From contig CAYFQE010000006.1 in the NCBI GenBank assembly GCA_964345235.1, forward strand, positions 1 through 64,000: 64,000 nt of DNA. The letters are read 5' to 3'. A model generated the notes under the pieces. That model saw nothing but the letters and a program-made list of their open reading frames with translations. It was not told the origin of the DNA and did no database searches. Both the position numbers and the translations under genes were made by a program. Each line of letters starts with the position of its first letter. Within the stretch, counting starts at the first letter, position 1. Positions 15,769 to 25,552 of this stretch are shown here, piece by piece. This stretch comes from Scatomorpha sp964345235. GTDB taxonomy: Bacteria; Bacillota; Clostridia; Oscillospirales; Oscillospiraceae.

Positions 15769-16599
15769 TTATAATTTTTCGGCTAGAATCTCGTCAAGCT
15801 CTTTAACATCCTTAAGAACATAATTGGGCTTAGTTTCGGATTTTTCCAGTATCTCCTCGTCGGTTTCGCCCGACATCACCAAAACAGATACGGAACCTGC
15901 GTTCACGGCCACGGCGATATCGGTATAAAGCCTGTCGCCCACAGCGCAAATATACTCGTTCGGCACGCCTGTTATCTTGCTCACACTGTCGAGCATGCTT
16001 CTGTTCGGCTTGCCTATATAAAAAGGCTTAACACCGGTCGAAGCGGTGAGCAGGGCGCAGATGCTTCCGCAGTCGGGTAGCACCTCATTCTGAGGCATGG
16101 GGCAGACCCAATCGGGATTTGCGGCAATAAACACAGCGCCGCGCCTTAAAAGCCTTACGGCTATCTCCAGCTTTTTATATGTGAGTTCCGTATCGAAGCC
16201 CACGCAGACAATCTCGGTGTCGTCTGAATCTGAAAGCTCCACGCCGTAAGATATGAGCTCTCTCTCGAAAGCCTTTGTGCCCACGGGGAATACCTTCTTG
16301 CCCTTGTGTTCGGAATTTAAATAGATGCCGGTGGCCATTCCCGAAGTAAAAACATTTTCAGCCTCACAGGGGAAACCCAAACGCCTAAGTCTTTCGATAT
16401 AGTCAACGCCCGCTCTGGATGAGTTATTGGTGAGATAAATATATCCCAGACCTCTTTTACTCAGATTATTGACAAATTCTATTGCGCCGGGAATAACTTC
16501 GTCACCCAGATAGAGTGTTCCGTCCATGTCCAGAACAAACAAGCGACAGTCGTAAAGCCTGTTGTAATCAGCTTTAGGTTTTTTTCTCAAATTCATCAT
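15769..16599 (-). CDS. HAD superfamily IIA phosphatase (NagD/PNPase-like)
   Basis: The protein has HAD motif I LFVLDMDGTLYLGD, motif II YLTNNSS and a cap domain. The Lys of IGKPN and motif IV VGDRLYTDI complete the site. This is the subclass IIA pattern shared by NagD, pyridoxal phosphatase and p-nitrophenyl phosphatase. The usual reaction is hydrolysis of small phosphate esters; the substrate is not evident. Starts up to 16635 exist, but the double ATG at 16599-16594 just after CGGAG is the better choice. It overlaps the upstream AAA+ gene by about 26 bases, so the two are coupled. Confidence 0.88.
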   Translation of the reverse strand: MMNLRKKPKADYNRLYDCRLFVLDMDGTLYLGDEVIPGAIEFVNNLSKRGLGYIYLTNNSSRAGVDYIERLRRLGFPCEAENVFTSGMATGIYLNSEHKGKKVFPVGTKAFERELISYGVELSDSDDTEIVCVGFDTELTYKKLEIAVRLLRRGAVFIAANPDWVCPMPQNEVLPDCGSICALLTASTGVKPFYIGKPNRSMLDSVSKITGVPNEYICAVGDRLYTDIAVAVNAGSVSVLVMSGETDEEILEKSETKPNYVLKDVKELDEILAEKL

Positions 16600-18061
16600 C
16601 TCCGTTCGCTTTTTCTTCTTTATTATCATCGTCACTGCGATTTTTCTTCAAAAAGATGTCCTCGGGAATCAAAGTCATAAGCTCTTCTCTCGTGGGTTTT
16701 TCGATAGCCGCCACGCGGTTCGAGTGATTTACAATACTGTCTTCAAAGATATTGCGAACCTCTCTTCCGTTTGCAAAGTTTTCCCCGCGATTCTCGTACA
16801 TAATGTCAAGCTCCTTCTTAAAAGCCTCTTCGGCATCATCGGAAAGCTTATACATATTCTTTTTGCACTGTAAGTTAAAAATACCGAAGAGCTCTTCGCC
16901 CGTGTAGTCGGGGAAGTGCAGGAATTTGTTGAAGCGGGATTTAAGTCCCGGATTCGAATCCAAAAAAATCTCCATCGGCTTATCATATCCGGCGACGATT
17001 ACGATGAGGTCATCTCTGTTGTCTTCCATAGCCTTCAGAAGAGTTTCGATAGCCTCGCGGCCAAAGTCGTTCTCTCCGCCCAAAGCCAGAGAATAGGCCT
17101 CGTCTATAAATAAAACGCCGCCCAGCGCCGACTTTATTACTTCCTGGGTTTTTAGGGCGGTCTGTCCGACATAGCCTGCCACTAAGCCCGATCTGTCAAC
17201 TTCTACAAGCTGTCCTTCGCGTAAAACACCCATGGCGGCATAAATCCCGCCCATAAGTCTGGCGACCGTGGTTTTTCCCGTGCCGGGATTTCCCATGAAT
17301 ACCATGTGCAGAGAAAGAGGTGGAACCTTGAGCTCCTGCGATTTTCTGAGGTTGCGCACTTTTATAAGATTAATTAAACTTTTTACATCCTTCTTAATGT
17401 CGTGCAAGCCGATAAGACTGTCGAGTTCTTCGAGCATTTCGTCTAAGTTCGGCTTTTCCTCGGGCTTCTTTTCCTCGGCGGCTTTCTGAGTTTCCTCTTT
17501 TTTGCCGCCGCCCTCTCCCTGAGTTCCTTTTTGCGCAATAGGGGGGCCGGGACTTGTCACGAACTCGATGGGATTTAGACCGGGCTTCGATTTCCTTACG
17601 CCGGATGAATCACACACGGCATTAAGTCTGTCGGCGCAGTCGGTAATAAATCTTGCCTCATAGTCCGAAACCTCGTCATCTACGGCGGCAAGATAAAGCA
17701 GAATGTTTGTAAGCGCTCTCACAAAAACTCTGGAGTTGTCTTTGCCTGTGGCGGCATCGTTTTCCGCCAGCGTCCAAAAAAACAAAGGAGGCAAAATTTC
17801 CTTGGAATGCGCTATTTCATTTGTAAGTTCCCAAAGAAGCTTTGTCTTAGGCTTTCTGCCTCGTGAATAAAGAGCATTTATGCTGTCAACATGCTTTTGG
17901 CTTATTGATGGAGAGTTTTTCCAAAGCCTAAGCACACAAGACTCCACAAAATCATCCAGTTTTGCGGCATGTTCACGGCCTGCAACAGAGTAGAACGCCT
18001 CGGTATTTGCAACATAAACCCGGTGCAGTTCCTCGGGGGAGCGATATAAATTACTGGGCAT
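16574..18061 (-). CDS. AAA+ ATPase with TerB-like N-terminus (CbbX/SpoVK family)
   Basis: In 495 residues, the N-terminal ~150 include a helical region with LLYLAAVDDEVSDYEARF, resembling TerB/TerB-like domains. A Gly/Lys/Glu-rich linker follows. The C-terminal AAA+ domain of the CbbX/SpoVK/EccA type has Walker A GNPGTGKT, Walker B GVLFIDEAYSL, sensor 1 IVAGY and the Arg finger region NPGLKSRFNKFLHF. The lid has NGREVRNIFE. Such proteins remodel other proteins; the client is unknown. AGGAGG lies 9 bases before the ATG. It is the first gene of a two-gene operon with a HAD phosphatase. Confidence 0.88.
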   Translation of the reverse strand: MPSNLYRSPEELHRVYVANTEAFYSVAGREHAAKLDDFVESCVLRLWKNSPSISQKHVDSINALYSRGRKPKTKLLWELTNEIAHSKEILPPLFFWTLAENDAATGKDNSRVFVRALTNILLYLAAVDDEVSDYEARFITDCADRLNAVCDSSGVRKSKPGLNPIEFVTSPGPPIAQKGTQGEGGGKKEETQKAAEEKKPEEKPNLDEMLEELDSLIGLHDIKKDVKSLINLIKVRNLRKSQELKVPPLSLHMVFMGNPGTGKTTVARLMGGIYAAMGVLREGQLVEVDRSGLVAGYVGQTALKTQEVIKSALGGVLFIDEAYSLALGGENDFGREAIETLLKAMEDNRDDLIVIVAGYDKPMEIFLDSNPGLKSRFNKFLHFPDYTGEELFGIFNLQCKKNMYKLSDDAEEAFKKELDIMYENRGENFANGREVRNIFEDSIVNHSNRVAAIEKPTREELMTLIPEDIFLKKNRSDDDNKEEKANGDDEFEKKT

Positions 18062-18108
18062 TTAACGGCCTCCTATGATGATTTATCTAAACAAAAGACT
18101 TTTCAGTG

Positions 18109-18137
18109 ATTATATAATACACGGTAAATATAAACAA
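18109..18137 (-). promoter_or_regulatory. Promoter of the AAA+/HAD operon
   Basis: On the minus strand TTGTTT (18137-18132), 17 bases, TATAAT (18114-18109), about 48 bases before the AAA+ start codon. Confidence 0.6.
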
Positions 18138-18207
18138 GTTGTTAAAAGAGATTTAAAAAGCTGTTTATTAAGCCGTTAAAAGAAGAGCTGTTCCGCTTAC
18201 GGAATTC

Positions 18208-18235
18208 TTGAAAAAGATGATTTCTATGCTATAAT
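18208..18235 (+). promoter_or_regulatory. Promoter of htpG
   Basis: TTGAAA (18208-18213), 16 bases, TATAAT (18230-18235). No CIRCE element (TTAGCACTC-N9-GAGTGCTAA) is present. Confidence 0.65.
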
Positions 18236-18251
18236 AATAGACTAGTTAATT

Positions 18252-18268
18252 ATGAACTTTGTGTTCAT
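18252..18268 (+). promoter_or_regulatory. Inverted repeat downstream of the htpG promoter
   Basis: ATGAAC-N5-GTTCAT lies 17 to 33 bases downstream of the -10 box and upstream of the ribosome binding site. It is placed like a repressor site for a heat-shock gene that lacks CIRCE, but could also be chance. Confidence 0.3.
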
Positions 18269-18293
18269 TATATAAATTATGCGGAGGAATAAA

Positions 18294-20210
18294 ATGTCAA
18301 AAAAAGAATTCAAATCCGAATCCAAAAAAATTCTCGAACTTATGATCAACTCAATCTATACGCACAAGGAGATATTCTTAAGGGAAATTATATCCAACGC
18401 TTCCGATGCGATAGACAAGCTTTGCTATCTCTCTCTTACAGATGAAAAGGTCGGACTTTCAAGAGACGACTTTGAAATACTTATAAAAACAGACCCCGTA
18501 AGGCGCGAGATTACCGTCAGCGATAACGGTATAGGAATGACGGACGAGGACATGGAACAGAACCTCGGAGTTATTGCCCTCAGTGGCTCGGGAGAATTTA
18601 AAAAGAATCTTGACGACACTACAATGGAAGCAAATGCGGTTGACATAATCGGTCAATTCGGAGTCGGGTTTTATTCCGCCTTTATGGTTGCCGACAAGGT
18701 TACGGTAATCTCAAAAAAATACGGCTCCGATAAGGCCTATAAATGGGAGGCCGAGGGCACAGACGGCTATACCGTCACAGAGGCAGAGCGCGAGAGTGTC
18801 GGTACCGACATAATAATGCGTATAAAAGCCGATACCGAAGATGAGAGATTCACGGATTATTTGCAGGCTTGGAAAATAATGCACCTCGTCACAAAATACT
18901 CCAACTATGTCCGCTGGCCGATTAAAATGGATGTAGAACTTCCCGAAAAAGTTGCAACCGGAGAAAAAGACGAACAGGGAAGAAACCTCTACGACACGGT
19001 AATGAAGACCGAGCGCGAGACCCTTAACAGCATGATACCAATTTGGCAGCGCAGCAAGTCCGAGGTCTCCGACGAGGACTGCGTGGAGTTTTACAAAGAA
19101 CAATTCCACGATATGGATGATCCGGCTGCCGTTATCAGGGTAAACGCAGAGGGCAGAGTTTCTTACAAAGCCTTGCTTTTTATACCGACCAGAAGACCTA
19201 TAAGCTATATGAGTGCGAACTTCGAGCCCGGCCTCAAGCTTTACAGCTCGGGTGTTCTCATAATGGACAGTTGCCAGGATTTAATTGCCGAGAGCTTCTA
19301 CTTTGTCCGCGGTGTTGTCGATTCGCCCGACTTAAGCCTCAACATCTCGCGCGAAATGTTGCAACACGACAGGCAGCTCAAGATAATTGCTCAGAATCTC
19401 AACAAGAGAATAAAAAATGAGCTTGTTAAGATGCTGGAACAGGATAGACCTAAGTACGAAGAGCTTTTCGAAAACTTCGGAAAGCAGATTAAATACGGCG
19501 CAATAGCTAACCGTAGCCAAAACCTCGATTCTCTGAGAGATTTGCTTATCTATCATGTCAGCGCAGATAAACAGAAGACCTTAAAAGAATATGTCGATTC
19601 CATGCCCGCCGAGCAGCCATTCATCTATTATGCTCTCGGTGACGATGCGGCCAAAATTGAAAAACTGCCACAGGCCGAGCTTGTACATTCAAAAGGCTAT
19701 GAGCTTCTCTGCATGACAGACGAGGTTGACGAGTACATTGTAGATAACTTGATTTCATATGAAGAAAAGAAATTCTGCAATATAGTCACTCAAGATTTGG
19801 GGATTATCTCGGAAGAGAGCAAAGAAGAGCTCGAGAAAAAAGAAGAAGAATACAAGGAACTCTTGGATTTCGCCAAGGAAAAGCTGGGCGAGAGAGTTCA
19901 TGATGTGAGGATTTCAACAAGACTTGTCTCTGCGCCTGTCTGCATGTCCACCGAAGGCGGAATTACGCTTGAGATGGAGCGCTATTTCAAGAAGATGCCC
20001 GACATGGGCATGGGCGTGCCCACGGCTCAAAGAATACTTGAGTTCAACATCAACCACCATGCGGTACAGACGCTTAAGAATACAATCGGCACAGATTCCG
20101 AAAAGGCCGAAAAGCTTGTGAACATACTTCATGCGCAGGCTCTGCTCATAGCCGGCGAGGAGCTCCAAGATCCGTCAGCTTACGCCGAAGCCGTCTGCTC
20201 ACTCTTTTAA
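18294..20210 (+). CDS. htpG: Molecular chaperone HtpG (Hsp90)
   Basis: The start is the ATG behind GCGGAGGAATAAA, giving 638 residues, a normal HtpG length. The N-terminal GHKL ATPase domain has the helix LREIISNASDAIDKL, the DNGIGMT nucleotide loop and the lid/glycine segment GQFGVGFYSAFMVAD. The middle domain has the conserved NISREMLQ loop with its catalytic Arg. The C-terminal dimerisation domain is complete. HtpG helps fold and protect proteins under stress. The gene is apparently single, with its own promoter. The terminal part lacks the eukaryotic MEEVD tail, as expected. Confidence 0.97.
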   Translation: MSKKEFKSESKKILELMINSIYTHKEIFLREIISNASDAIDKLCYLSLTDEKVGLSRDDFEILIKTDPVRREITVSDNGIGMTDEDMEQNLGVIALSGSGEFKKNLDDTTMEANAVDIIGQFGVGFYSAFMVADKVTVISKKYGSDKAYKWEAEGTDGYTVTEAERESVGTDIIMRIKADTEDERFTDYLQAWKIMHLVTKYSNYVRWPIKMDVELPEKVATGEKDEQGRNLYDTVMKTERETLNSMIPIWQRSKSEVSDEDCVEFYKEQFHDMDDPAAVIRVNAEGRVSYKALLFIPTRRPISYMSANFEPGLKLYSSGVLIMDSCQDLIAESFYFVRGVVDSPDLSLNISREMLQHDRQLKIIAQNLNKRIKNELVKMLEQDRPKYEELFENFGKQIKYGAIANRSQNLDSLRDLLIYHVSADKQKTLKEYVDSMPAEQPFIYYALGDDAAKIEKLPQAELVHSKGYELLCMTDEVDEYIVDNLISYEEKKFCNIVTQDLGIISEESKEELEKKEEEYKELLDFAKEKLGERVHDVRISTRLVSAPVCMSTEGGITLEMERYFKKMPDMGMGVPTAQRILEFNINHHAVQTLKNTIGTDSEKAEKLVNILHAQALLIAGEELQDPSAYAEAVCSLF

Positions 20211-20232
20211 AGCAAATAAATCGGAGAAATAG

Positions 20233-21501
20233 ATGAAAAAGCTCGGTATTTACTTCCATCTGCCATTTTGCGCTTCAAAATGTTCATACTGTGATTTCTA
20301 CTCTCTAGCAGGTTGCGACAGACTGATGCCCAAGTATCAGGAGGCACTGGTTGAGCATGTCAGGGAATCATATCCCACGCTCAAGGCCTATGCGATAGAC
20401 ACGGTATATTTTGGCGGAGGTACACCGAGCTATTACGGCGCCGAGAGGATAGTCGATCTTTTGGGCGAGGTAAAGCGTAGTGGAAAACTCTTAAAAAGTT
20501 CGGAAGTTACGATAGAGGTAAACCCCGACAGCGCCCACCCCAAGGGCCTAAAGCTCTTGCACAAAGAGGGCGTAAACCGCATATCTTTGGGCGCTCAGTC
20601 TTCCGATAACGACATACTCAAGCTTATAGGCAGGCGGCACAATTGGACACAGGTTGAAAATGCCGTCAGAAACGCCAGAAATGCCGGTTTCGACAACATC
20701 AGTCTGGATTTGATGTACGGCTTGCCCAGCCAAAGTAAGTCTGACTGGGCAAAAACCTTGCAAAGAACTCTCGATTTAAGGCCCGAGCACATATCATGCT
20801 ATGCGCTTCAGCTTGAAGCAGGTACAAAAATGTACCGAGAATACAAAAACTCGGAAATCCTGCCCACCGACGATGAGCAGGCGGATATGAATCTTTATGC
20901 GGTTGATTTTTTAGAGCACTACGGATATAGGCAATACGAGATTTCAAACTTTGCAATCAAGGGCTTTGAATCTAAGCACAACATGAAATACTGGGACCTC
21001 TCGGAATATTTGGGTTTCGGCGCAGGAGCGCACTCAAATATCGGAGGCGCAAGGTTTTCCTATGTTAAAGATGCCGACAGCTATATAATCGGAGTTTTGA
21101 GCGAAACCGAGATAGTGGACGAATACGAAAAAGTCTCGCCTCTGGCGAGAACCTCCGAATACATAATGCTCGGTATGCGCACCTCAATGGGTATTTCCGC
21201 AGAGGAGTATTTCGGGCTTTACAGGGGAGACTTCACACCCGTAGAGAAACTCTTAAAAGAATTTGAAACTAAGGGTTGGACATACAAAGAAAATGAACGC
21301 TGGCGTTTCAACCCCTCAGGATATTTGATATCCAACACACTGATAAGGGCTCTTCTGGAGGCTCAGTCCGACAAAAGAGTTGACAGCACACCTTGGATGC
21401 GAGAGGCCTTCGACGCGGAGGAAAAAACGGAAATTCCTCCCGGAGACGAAGAGGTCTTCACCGAACTTTATAAGAAAAAGAAGGCGAGGCACGGTCTATA
21501 A
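20233..21501 (+). CDS. hemW: Radical SAM heme chaperone HemW
   Basis: Near the N-terminus FHLPFCASKCSYCDFYS holds the CxxxCxxC radical-SAM cluster motif with the extra Cys-Phe/Tyr pattern of HemW and HemN. YFGGGTPS, EVNPD, ISLGAQS and SLDLMYGLP follow, as in HemW. Length 422 is slightly longer than usual. HemW binds heme and delivers it to target proteins, and is often misnamed coproporphyrinogen oxidase. The gene follows htpG by 22 bases. Its TAA is immediately followed by the ATG of the VanW-domain gene, so the two are likely co-translated. Confidence 0.93.
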   Translation: MKKLGIYFHLPFCASKCSYCDFYSLAGCDRLMPKYQEALVEHVRESYPTLKAYAIDTVYFGGGTPSYYGAERIVDLLGEVKRSGKLLKSSEVTIEVNPDSAHPKGLKLLHKEGVNRISLGAQSSDNDILKLIGRRHNWTQVENAVRNARNAGFDNISLDLMYGLPSQSKSDWAKTLQRTLDLRPEHISCYALQLEAGTKMYREYKNSEILPTDDEQADMNLYAVDFLEHYGYRQYEISNFAIKGFESKHNMKYWDLSEYLGFGAGAHSNIGGARFSYVKDADSYIIGVLSETEIVDEYEKVSPLARTSEYIMLGMRTSMGISAEEYFGLYRGDFTPVEKLLKEFETKGWTYKENERWRFNPSGYLISNTLIRALLEAQSDKRVDSTPWMREAFDAEEKTEIPPGDEEVFTELYKKKKARHGL

Positions 21502-23529
21502 ATGGATCTACATGAAAAGAAAGAAGAAATCATAGAATCGGTTGATGTTGAAAGCAAAGACACATCAAACGCCGAGCTCGAGTTTTCGGAAGAGGATTTC
21601 GAAGAAGAGCAAACCCTCGCCGAGGATAGCGGAGAGGCTAACGGCGAAACGGTTGAATCCGAGTCTTCGGCAGACAGCGATTCCGAGCAAGCTGAAGATG
21701 CTTCGGAAGAGTGTGCGGAAGAAAGCTCCGATGAAACTGCGGACGATGGCGAAGAATCTCAAGCGGAGGAACAGGAAACGCCCGAAGCGTCGGCTGACGA
21801 GCAGGAAAGACCCGAAGAATCCGTAAGCGAAAAGCTCCATGCGGAAGAAAAAGAAGAAAGCAAAGAAGAGCCTGAATCAGAAACTGACAGCAAGACTGAA
21901 GAAAAGCCGAAGAAGCCTAAGAACAGGCTTTTGGTTTGGACGATTTCGATAGCGATTGTTTTAGTTTTGCTTGTCGGCGCTTTTATAGGCGCAGGCATAT
22001 ATGCCTCAAAGCTTAATACAATTTTCCAAAATGTAATTGTTGAGGGTGAGGACCTTTCGGGGCTCACATATGAGCAGGCTTTGCAGCAGCTTGACAAAGC
22101 GGGGAGAAACAAAAATCAAAAAGACAGCAAGGTTACAATCCTGCTGCCCTTAAATCGCAAGATTGTTGTATATGCTCACAGAGTGGATGCGAATATAAAC
22201 TCGAAGAAGATAGCCGATGCAGCCTTTTCATATGGACGCTCAGGCAATATTTTTAAAAATTCGTTTGCTTTCATAAGAGCATTTTTCGGAGATGTAAATA
22301 TTCAAGTCGATTCAAGCGCTGACAGAGAAAAAGTAGAAAACATAATCGGCAAAAAAATAGACGATTTGATTGCCGTTTTAACAGGCTCCGGTATGGAGAT
22401 AACCGAAGACAGCATCCTCCTTGTAAAGGGAGCGAAGAATGTCGAGGTGGATAAGGACGCTATAATCGAAGAGGTCCGAAGACGATTTAAAGATCGTGAA
22501 TACGGCGATTTCAGATATGAGCCGAAAATAGAGGGTACTGTTGAATTCGATGAGAATGCTCTTCACGAAAGCATATATGCCGAGGTCAAAGAGGCCAGGT
22601 ACGACAAAGAAACGCATGAGATTGTGCCCGAAACGGTCGGCTACGATTTCGACAAGGCTGTAGCCAGAAAACTGTGGGATAAGGCGGAACCCGGAAGCAC
22701 AATCAAAGTGCCGCTCACGGTGACAAGACCTAAACTCACGGCAAAAGAAATCGAAGGCATGCTCTACAGAGATGTTCTCGGAGAGAGCATAACATCATTT
22801 GCCGGCTCCACACCCAACAGAATAAACAATATTCAGCTTGCCTGTAAGGCTTTAGACGGCAAGATATTACAGCCGGGAGAAACTTTTTCATACAACGATG
22901 CACTCGGACCGCGGACACCCGAAAGAGGCTATAAAACTGCCGCCATTTATGACGGCGGCGAGGTGGTTCAGGGCTTCGGAGGCGGAATCTGTCAGATTTC
23001 CTCAAGTCTTTACACCTGCGTTTTATATGCCGACCTTCAAGTTGACGAGCGCGAATGCCACTATTTCAGAGTGGGGTATCTGCCGCCGGCGCAAGATGCC
23101 ACCGTAAGCTGGGGGCACCCGGATTTTAAGTTTACAAACAATACGGACTATCCGATAAGAATATCGGCGGAAGCAGACACCAAAACCAATAAAGCGACGC
23201 TCAGGATTTACGGAACTAACTTGGATGGCGGATATATAGAACTTATAAGCACCACATGGCTTATATATAACGATCCCGAATATCCCGAAGTTGCGACAGG
23301 CATGGGTGCAGCGCTTTATAAAAAATACTTTGACAAAGACGGCAATCTTACCAATACGGTAAAAGGCTCGCGAAGCATATATCATTTCCATAAAGAGGAT
23401 ATAAAATATCCCGAAAAAACACCGGAACCTTCAACACCGCCGACAACGCCGCCGACAACGCCGCCGACACCTACGCCGACACCTACGCCTACACCCACGC
23501 CTACACCAACGCCGACACCCACACCGTAA
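21502..23529 (+). CDS. VanW-domain membrane protein with acidic head and Thr-Pro tail
   Basis: The 675 residues fall into clear regions. Residues 1-140 are a highly acidic, low-complexity cytoplasmic head full of Glu, Ser, Asp and Ala. Residues ~147-172 form one membrane segment. An extracellular part then has a putative PG_binding_4/YoaR-like repeat (IVEGEDLSGLTYEQALQQL and a second copy further on). A VanW domain follows (NRINNIQLACKALDG, GETFSYNDALGPRT, GFGGGICQISSSLYTCVLYA). The last ~35 residues are Pro-Thr repeats. VanW-domain proteins are linked to the cell wall but have no fixed reaction. The tail probably spans peptidoglycan. The gene begins directly after the hemW stop. Confidence 0.88.
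   Translation: MDLHEKKEEIIESVDVESKDTSNAELEFSEEDFEEEQTLAEDSGEANGETVESESSADSDSEQAEDASEECAEESSDETADDGEESQAEEQETPEASADEQERPEESVSEKLHAEEKEESKEEPESETDSKTEEKPKKPKNRLLVWTISIAIVLVLLVGAFIGAGIYASKLNTIFQNVIVEGEDLSGLTYEQALQQLDKAGRNKNQKDSKVTILLPLNRKIVVYAHRVDANINSKKIADAAFSYGRSGNIFKNSFAFIRAFFGDVNIQVDSSADREKVENIIGKKIDDLIAVLTGSGMEITEDSILLVKGAKNVEVDKDAIIEEVRRRFKDREYGDFRYEPKIEGTVEFDENALHESIYAEVKEARYDKETHEIVPETVGYDFDKAVARKLWDKAEPGSTIKVPLTVTRPKLTAKEIEGMLYRDVLGESITSFAGSTPNRINNIQLACKALDGKILQPGETFSYNDALGPRTPERGYKTAAIYDGGEVVQGFGGGICQISSSLYTCVLYADLQVDERECHYFRVGYLPPAQDATVSWGHPDFKFTNNTDYPIRISAEADTKTNKATLRIYGTNLDGGYIELISTTWLIYNDPEYPEVATGMGAALYKKYFDKDGNLTNTVKGSRSIYHFHKEDIKYPEKTPEPSTPPTTPPTTPPTPTPTPTPTPTPTPTPTPTP
23430..23526 (+). 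repeat. Codon-level Thr-Pro repeat
   Basis: Repeats of CCGACAACG, then CCTACGCCGACA-like units, encode TPP and then TP runs at the end of the VanW-domain protein. Such tracts change length easily by slippage. Confidence 0.8.
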
Positions 23530-23569
23530 GCAAACCAAAGTGTAAAACGAAGTACTAAGGAGAATTTAA

Positions 23570-25537
23570 ATGAAAGAAAAAAAGACATTTTACATCACAA
23601 CGCCTATCTACTATCCTTCGGATAAATTGCACATAGGACACAGCTATTGCACCGTCGCTAGTGACACAATAGCGAGGTATAAGCGAATGTGCGGATATGA
23701 TGTGATGTTTCTCACCGGTACCGATGAACACGGCCAAAAAATAGAGGAAACTGCAAAAAAAGCGGGGTTTTCTCCTCGCGAATTTGTTGACAGAATTGTT
23801 GAGGGTCCGCGCGGTGTCAAAGATCTCTGGAAACTCATGAACATATCAAACGATAGGTTTATAAGAACAACCGATGACTATCATGTTAAGGCAGTACAGC
23901 GCATCTTTAAAAAGATGTACGACAATGGTGACATTTATAAAAGTGTCTATAAGGGCGCTTACTGCAAGCCCTGCGAGAGTTTTTGGACAGACAGTCAGCT
24001 TAAAGAGGGAAAGTGTCCCGATTGCGGCAGGGAAGTCCACTATTCCGAAGAGGAAGCATACTTTTTCCGCCTTTCCAAATATGCCGAAAAAATACGCGAG
24101 CTTCTTCTAAGCGGAGAGTTCTTGGAGCCTGCTTCCAGAGTGAACGAGATGATAAAGAATTTCATCGATCCGGGCCTGGAGGACCTCTGTGTTTCGAGAA
24201 CGAGCTTCAGCTGGGGTGTCCCCGTTGATTTCGACCCGGGACATGTTGTCTATGTTTGGGTAGATGCGCTTTTCAACTATATGACTGCTTTGGGATATAT
24301 GAACGAAAGCAGAGACGGACTCGAAAAGTATTGGCCTGTCGATGTGCACATGGTCGGCAAGGAAATAGTGCGATTCCACTCTATTATCTGGCCTGCAATG
24401 CTTATGAGCGTGGGTGAGCCGCTGCCCAAAAAGGTTTTCGGCCACGGTTGGCTGCTCATAGACGGCGGCAAGATGTCCAAATCTAAGCACAATGTTGTAG
24501 ACCCCTATGTGCTTTCAGAGAGATACGGCGTTGATTCAATAAGATACTTCCTTATGCGCGACTTCCAGTTGGGACAAGACGGAAACTATACAAATGAGCT
24601 GCTCATTTCGAGAATCAATTCCGATCTGGCCAACGATTTCGGAAATCTTCTTTCCCGCACTGTCGCCATGGTCGAAAAATACTTCGGCGGAAAACTTCCG
24701 ATAGAGAGGGAAGAAGATAAGAAAAAAGACTCCGAAATAATCGCCCTTGCCTCCTCTCTCAGAGAGAGATATTCTGTGCACATGGATAAGATGGAGACTC
24801 AGGCGGCACTGCAACTTGTCATGTCTTTAATATCCAGAGCAAATAAATACATAGACGAAACGGCTCCTTGGATTCTCGCAAAGGACGAGAGCAAGAGGGC
24901 AAGACTTGCAACGGTTCTGTATAATCTTCTCGAATGCCTTAGAATAAGCGGAAAGCTTTTAAGTCCGGTTATGCCCGAAACCTCCGATAAGCTTATGGAG
25001 CAAATAGGTGCCAACAAGGATGAAACAAGTTGGGAAAAAATAGGAATTTGGGGAAGCTTAAGAGCAGATGTCGAGGTTAAGAGGGGAGAGGCGCTTTTCC
25101 CGAGACTCGATATGGAAGCAGAGCTTCAAGCGCTCGACAATCTCGATGAGCTAAATACGCCTCAAGCGCCTAAGGTGGAGCTCGAACCTATGATAGAGGA
25201 GAATGTCGATTTCGATACATTCCAAAAATCCGACTACAGGGTTGTAAAAGTCATAGCCTGTGAGGAAGTGCCTAAGAGCAAGAAGCTTTTAAAGTTCACA
25301 CTAAACGACGGTAGCGGCCGAGAGAGACAGATTCTCTCCGGAATAAAGGAATTTTACAAGGCAGAGGAGCTTGTGGGCAAAACGCTGGTTGCTATCTGCA
25401 ATTTGGAGCCGAGAAAAATTATGGGCTTAGAATCGAACGGAATGCTCATCTCGGCTGTATGCACAAAGGACGGCAAGGAGGAGCTGAGTCTTCTCATACT
25501 CGATGACAAGATAGAAGCAGGAGCAAAGCTCTGCTAA
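23570..25537 (+). CDS. metG: Methionine-tRNA ligase
   Basis: The 655-residue enzyme has TTPIYYPSDKLHIGHSY with the HIGH motif, FLTGTDEHGQKI, a zinc-binding CKPCESFW...CPDCGREV region and KMSKSKHNVVDP (KMSKS). An appended C-terminal tRNA-binding domain follows (DYRVVKVIACEEVPKSKKLL, RQILSGIKEFY, MGLESNGMLISA). It charges tRNA-Met. AAGGAG precedes the ATG by 9 bases. It is in line with the genes on either side. Confidence 0.97.
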   Translation: MKEKKTFYITTPIYYPSDKLHIGHSYCTVASDTIARYKRMCGYDVMFLTGTDEHGQKIEETAKKAGFSPREFVDRIVEGPRGVKDLWKLMNISNDRFIRTTDDYHVKAVQRIFKKMYDNGDIYKSVYKGAYCKPCESFWTDSQLKEGKCPDCGREVHYSEEEAYFFRLSKYAEKIRELLLSGEFLEPASRVNEMIKNFIDPGLEDLCVSRTSFSWGVPVDFDPGHVVYVWVDALFNYMTALGYMNESRDGLEKYWPVDVHMVGKEIVRFHSIIWPAMLMSVGEPLPKKVFGHGWLLIDGGKMSKSKHNVVDPYVLSERYGVDSIRYFLMRDFQLGQDGNYTNELLISRINSDLANDFGNLLSRTVAMVEKYFGGKLPIEREEDKKKDSEIIALASSLRERYSVHMDKMETQAALQLVMSLISRANKYIDETAPWILAKDESKRARLATVLYNLLECLRISGKLLSPVMPETSDKLMEQIGANKDETSWEKIGIWGSLRADVEVKRGEALFPRLDMEAELQALDNLDELNTPQAPKVELEPMIEENVDFDTFQKSDYRVVKVIACEEVPKSKKLLKFTLNDGSGRERQILSGIKEFYKAEELVGKTLVAICNLEPRKIMGLESNGMLISAVCTKDGKEELSLLILDDKIEAGAKLC

Positions 25538-25552
25538 AAAAAGGAGCAAGTT

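Noticed and set aside
23430..23526. CRISPR-like periodic repeat
   Set aside because: Units are codon-level Thr-Pro repeats with no spacers, in frame inside the VanW-domain gene. The Ser-Pro tract at 53550-53750 is likewise not an array.
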